A DNA stretch of 64,000 bases. Source: Planctomycetota bacterium (GTDB taxonomy: Bacteria > Planctomycetota > JAJSAM01 > JAJVHW01). This document shows positions 63,176-64,000 of this stretch, in pieces (position 1 is the stretch's first letter; every line of letters starts with the position of its first letter). The notes under the pieces are model-generated. The model saw only the letters and a program-made list of their open reading frames with translations, had not been told where the DNA came from and did no database searches. Made by a program: the position numbers and the translations under genes. The stretch covers positions 42,466-106,465 of the forward strand of contig JAIOPE010000098.1 of NCBI GenBank assembly GCA_021414065.1, written 5' to 3'.

Positions 63176-64000
63176 ATGAACGCCCCTTCCGCGCCGCCCG
63201 ATCCCGCCCACCCCGGCCCGTCCACCGACGCCGAGGACCGGCGGTTGCGCATCCGCGCCGGCGTGATCGCGCTCGTAGTCGGCGTGGCCCTCCTCGCGGC
63301 GAAGTTCGTGGCATGGCGGATGACGGACTCGCAAACCGTCTTCTCCGACGCGATGGAATCGATCGTGAACGTCGCTGCGGCGGGGATCGCGCTCTTCGCG
63401 ATCTCGTTCGCGGCGCGTCCTGCCGACGATGACCATCCCTACGGCCACGGCAAGATCGAGTTCGTCACCGCCGGCTTCGAAGGCGGCCTGATCGCATTCG
63501 CCGGCCTGACCATCATCTACGAAGCGATCGGCGCCCTGATCGCAGGCCACGAGCCGAAGCGCCTCGACGTCGGCATCCTGATCGTCGCGGCCGCGGGTGT
63601 CGCCAACCTGCTGCTCGGGCTGTTCCTGCTGCGTGTCGGTCGCCGCCACGGCTCGCCCGCGCTACAGGCCGACGGTCACCACGTGATCTCCGATTTCTGG
63701 ACGAGCGCCGGCGCCGTCGGCGGACTCATCCTGGTGCATCTCACCGGGATCGCATGGATCGACGCCGCCACCGCCGTGCTCTTCGCGCTCCTGCTCTTCT
63801 GGACGGGCGGCAAGCTCCTGCGACAGGCGGCGCGCGGACTCCTCGACGAGATGGACGTGACGCTGATCGAGGAGGTGGCGGACGCGCTCGAGATCGCCCG
63901 GGCCCCTGGCATCATCGACGTGCACGACACGCGGGCGATCAACGTCGGCGACCGCCGCCACATGGACCTACACGTGGTCGTGCCGGAGTTCTGGAGCGTG
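63176..64000 (+). CDS. cation diffusion facilitator transporter, cut by the window end
   Basis: ATG 63176 opens a frame to the end of the window (at least 275 residues). The Pro-rich N-terminus is followed by six predicted membrane segments. Metal-site segments include SDAMES in helix 2, DHPYGHGKIE after it and ADGHHVISDFW in helix 5. This fits a proton-coupled zinc, iron or cadmium exporter of the CDF family. The C-terminal cytoplasmic domain (VTLIEEVADALEIARAPGIIDVHDTRA) is partly present. Confidence 0.92.
   Translation, partial: MNAPSAPPDPAHPGPSTDAEDRRLRIRAGVIALVVGVALLAAKFVAWRMTDSQTVFSDAMESIVNVAAAGIALFAISFAARPADDDHPYGHGKIEFVTAGFEGGLIAFAGLTIIYEAIGALIAGHEPKRLDVGILIVAAAGVANLLLGLFLLRVGRRHGSPALQADGHHVISDFWTSAGAVGGLILVHLTGIAWIDAATAVLFALLLFWTGGKLLRQAARGLLDEMDVTLIEEVADALEIARAPGIIDVHDTRAINVGDRRHMDLHVVVPEFWSV

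Overview
The window is uniformly GC-rich (roughly 68-70 % by eye) and densely coded. Many neighbouring genes overlap by 4 nt (GTGA or ATGA), and GTG or TTG starts are common. The gene content points to a Gram-negative, aerobic bacterium, most likely a planctomycete. The clues are an FHA-Ser/Thr kinase, a kinase fused to a formylglycine-generating-enzyme (FGE) like domain, HEAT/VWA secreted proteins, a Rieske/cytochrome b complex with a large multihaem cytochrome c instead of cytochrome c1, an outer-membrane porin, and an XPB helicase next to its Helicase_C_3 partner. The phylum is an inference from gene content, not from a marker phylogeny. No rRNA, CRISPR array, prophage or intact transposase was seen.

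Layout. 0.1-9 kb: rsgA, a dienoyl-CoA-reductase-type SDR, XPB helicase with its overlapping partner, and an FHA-kinase. 9-11.7 kb: an ADP-ribosylglycohydrolase, an AbiE toxin-antitoxin locus whose toxin gene is broken, a hairpin-rich noncoding stretch and tRNA-Glu(CTC). 11.8-17.3 kb: a minus-strand surface-glycan group (GT39-like, GT2, flippase) translationally coupled to gltX. 17.3-18.8 kb: a lipoprotein and a Fe-S PD-(D/E)XK nuclease.

19-37 kb is an 18-kb respiratory block, all on the minus strand. In transcription order it holds a membrane protein, a thioredoxin-like protein, a ferredoxin, Rieske, cytochrome b N-half, a 20-codon ORF, cytochrome b C-half and an octahaem cytochrome c. It continues with a HEAT protein carrying a lipoyl-like domain, a cupredoxin-like lipoprotein, ctaC, ctaD, ctaA, ctaB, an ABC ATPase and permease, SCO, a DUF420 protein and a CxxC protein. 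Together these encode a bc-type complex, a haem-copper oxidase and its haem A and copper assembly factors. Oxidase subunit III is not in the block.

37-48 kb: a secreted metallopeptidase-like protein, a Cys-less rhodanese, a Fic-like protein without its catalytic motif, a HIT protein, a kinase-PEGA-FGE fusion, and a coupled lipB-lipA-methyltransferase-SDR operon. 48-59 kb: a HEAT/VWA pair, an FdhE-like protein coupled to a THUMP-like methyltransferase, a 1279-residue pseudokinase-AAA-TPR regulator, and rlmN coupled to a membrane-anchored protein. 59-64 kb: a small cytochrome c, a porin with dyad operators upstream, dusB, a 2Fe-2S ferredoxin and the start of a cation-efflux transporter cut by the window end.

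The most unusual features are three copies of a hairpin-forming dispersed repeat of about 240 bp (18.83-19.07, 19.35-19.59 and 40.49-40.73 kb). Two copies show a compensatory stem change, and two end exactly at the stop codon of a respiratory gene.
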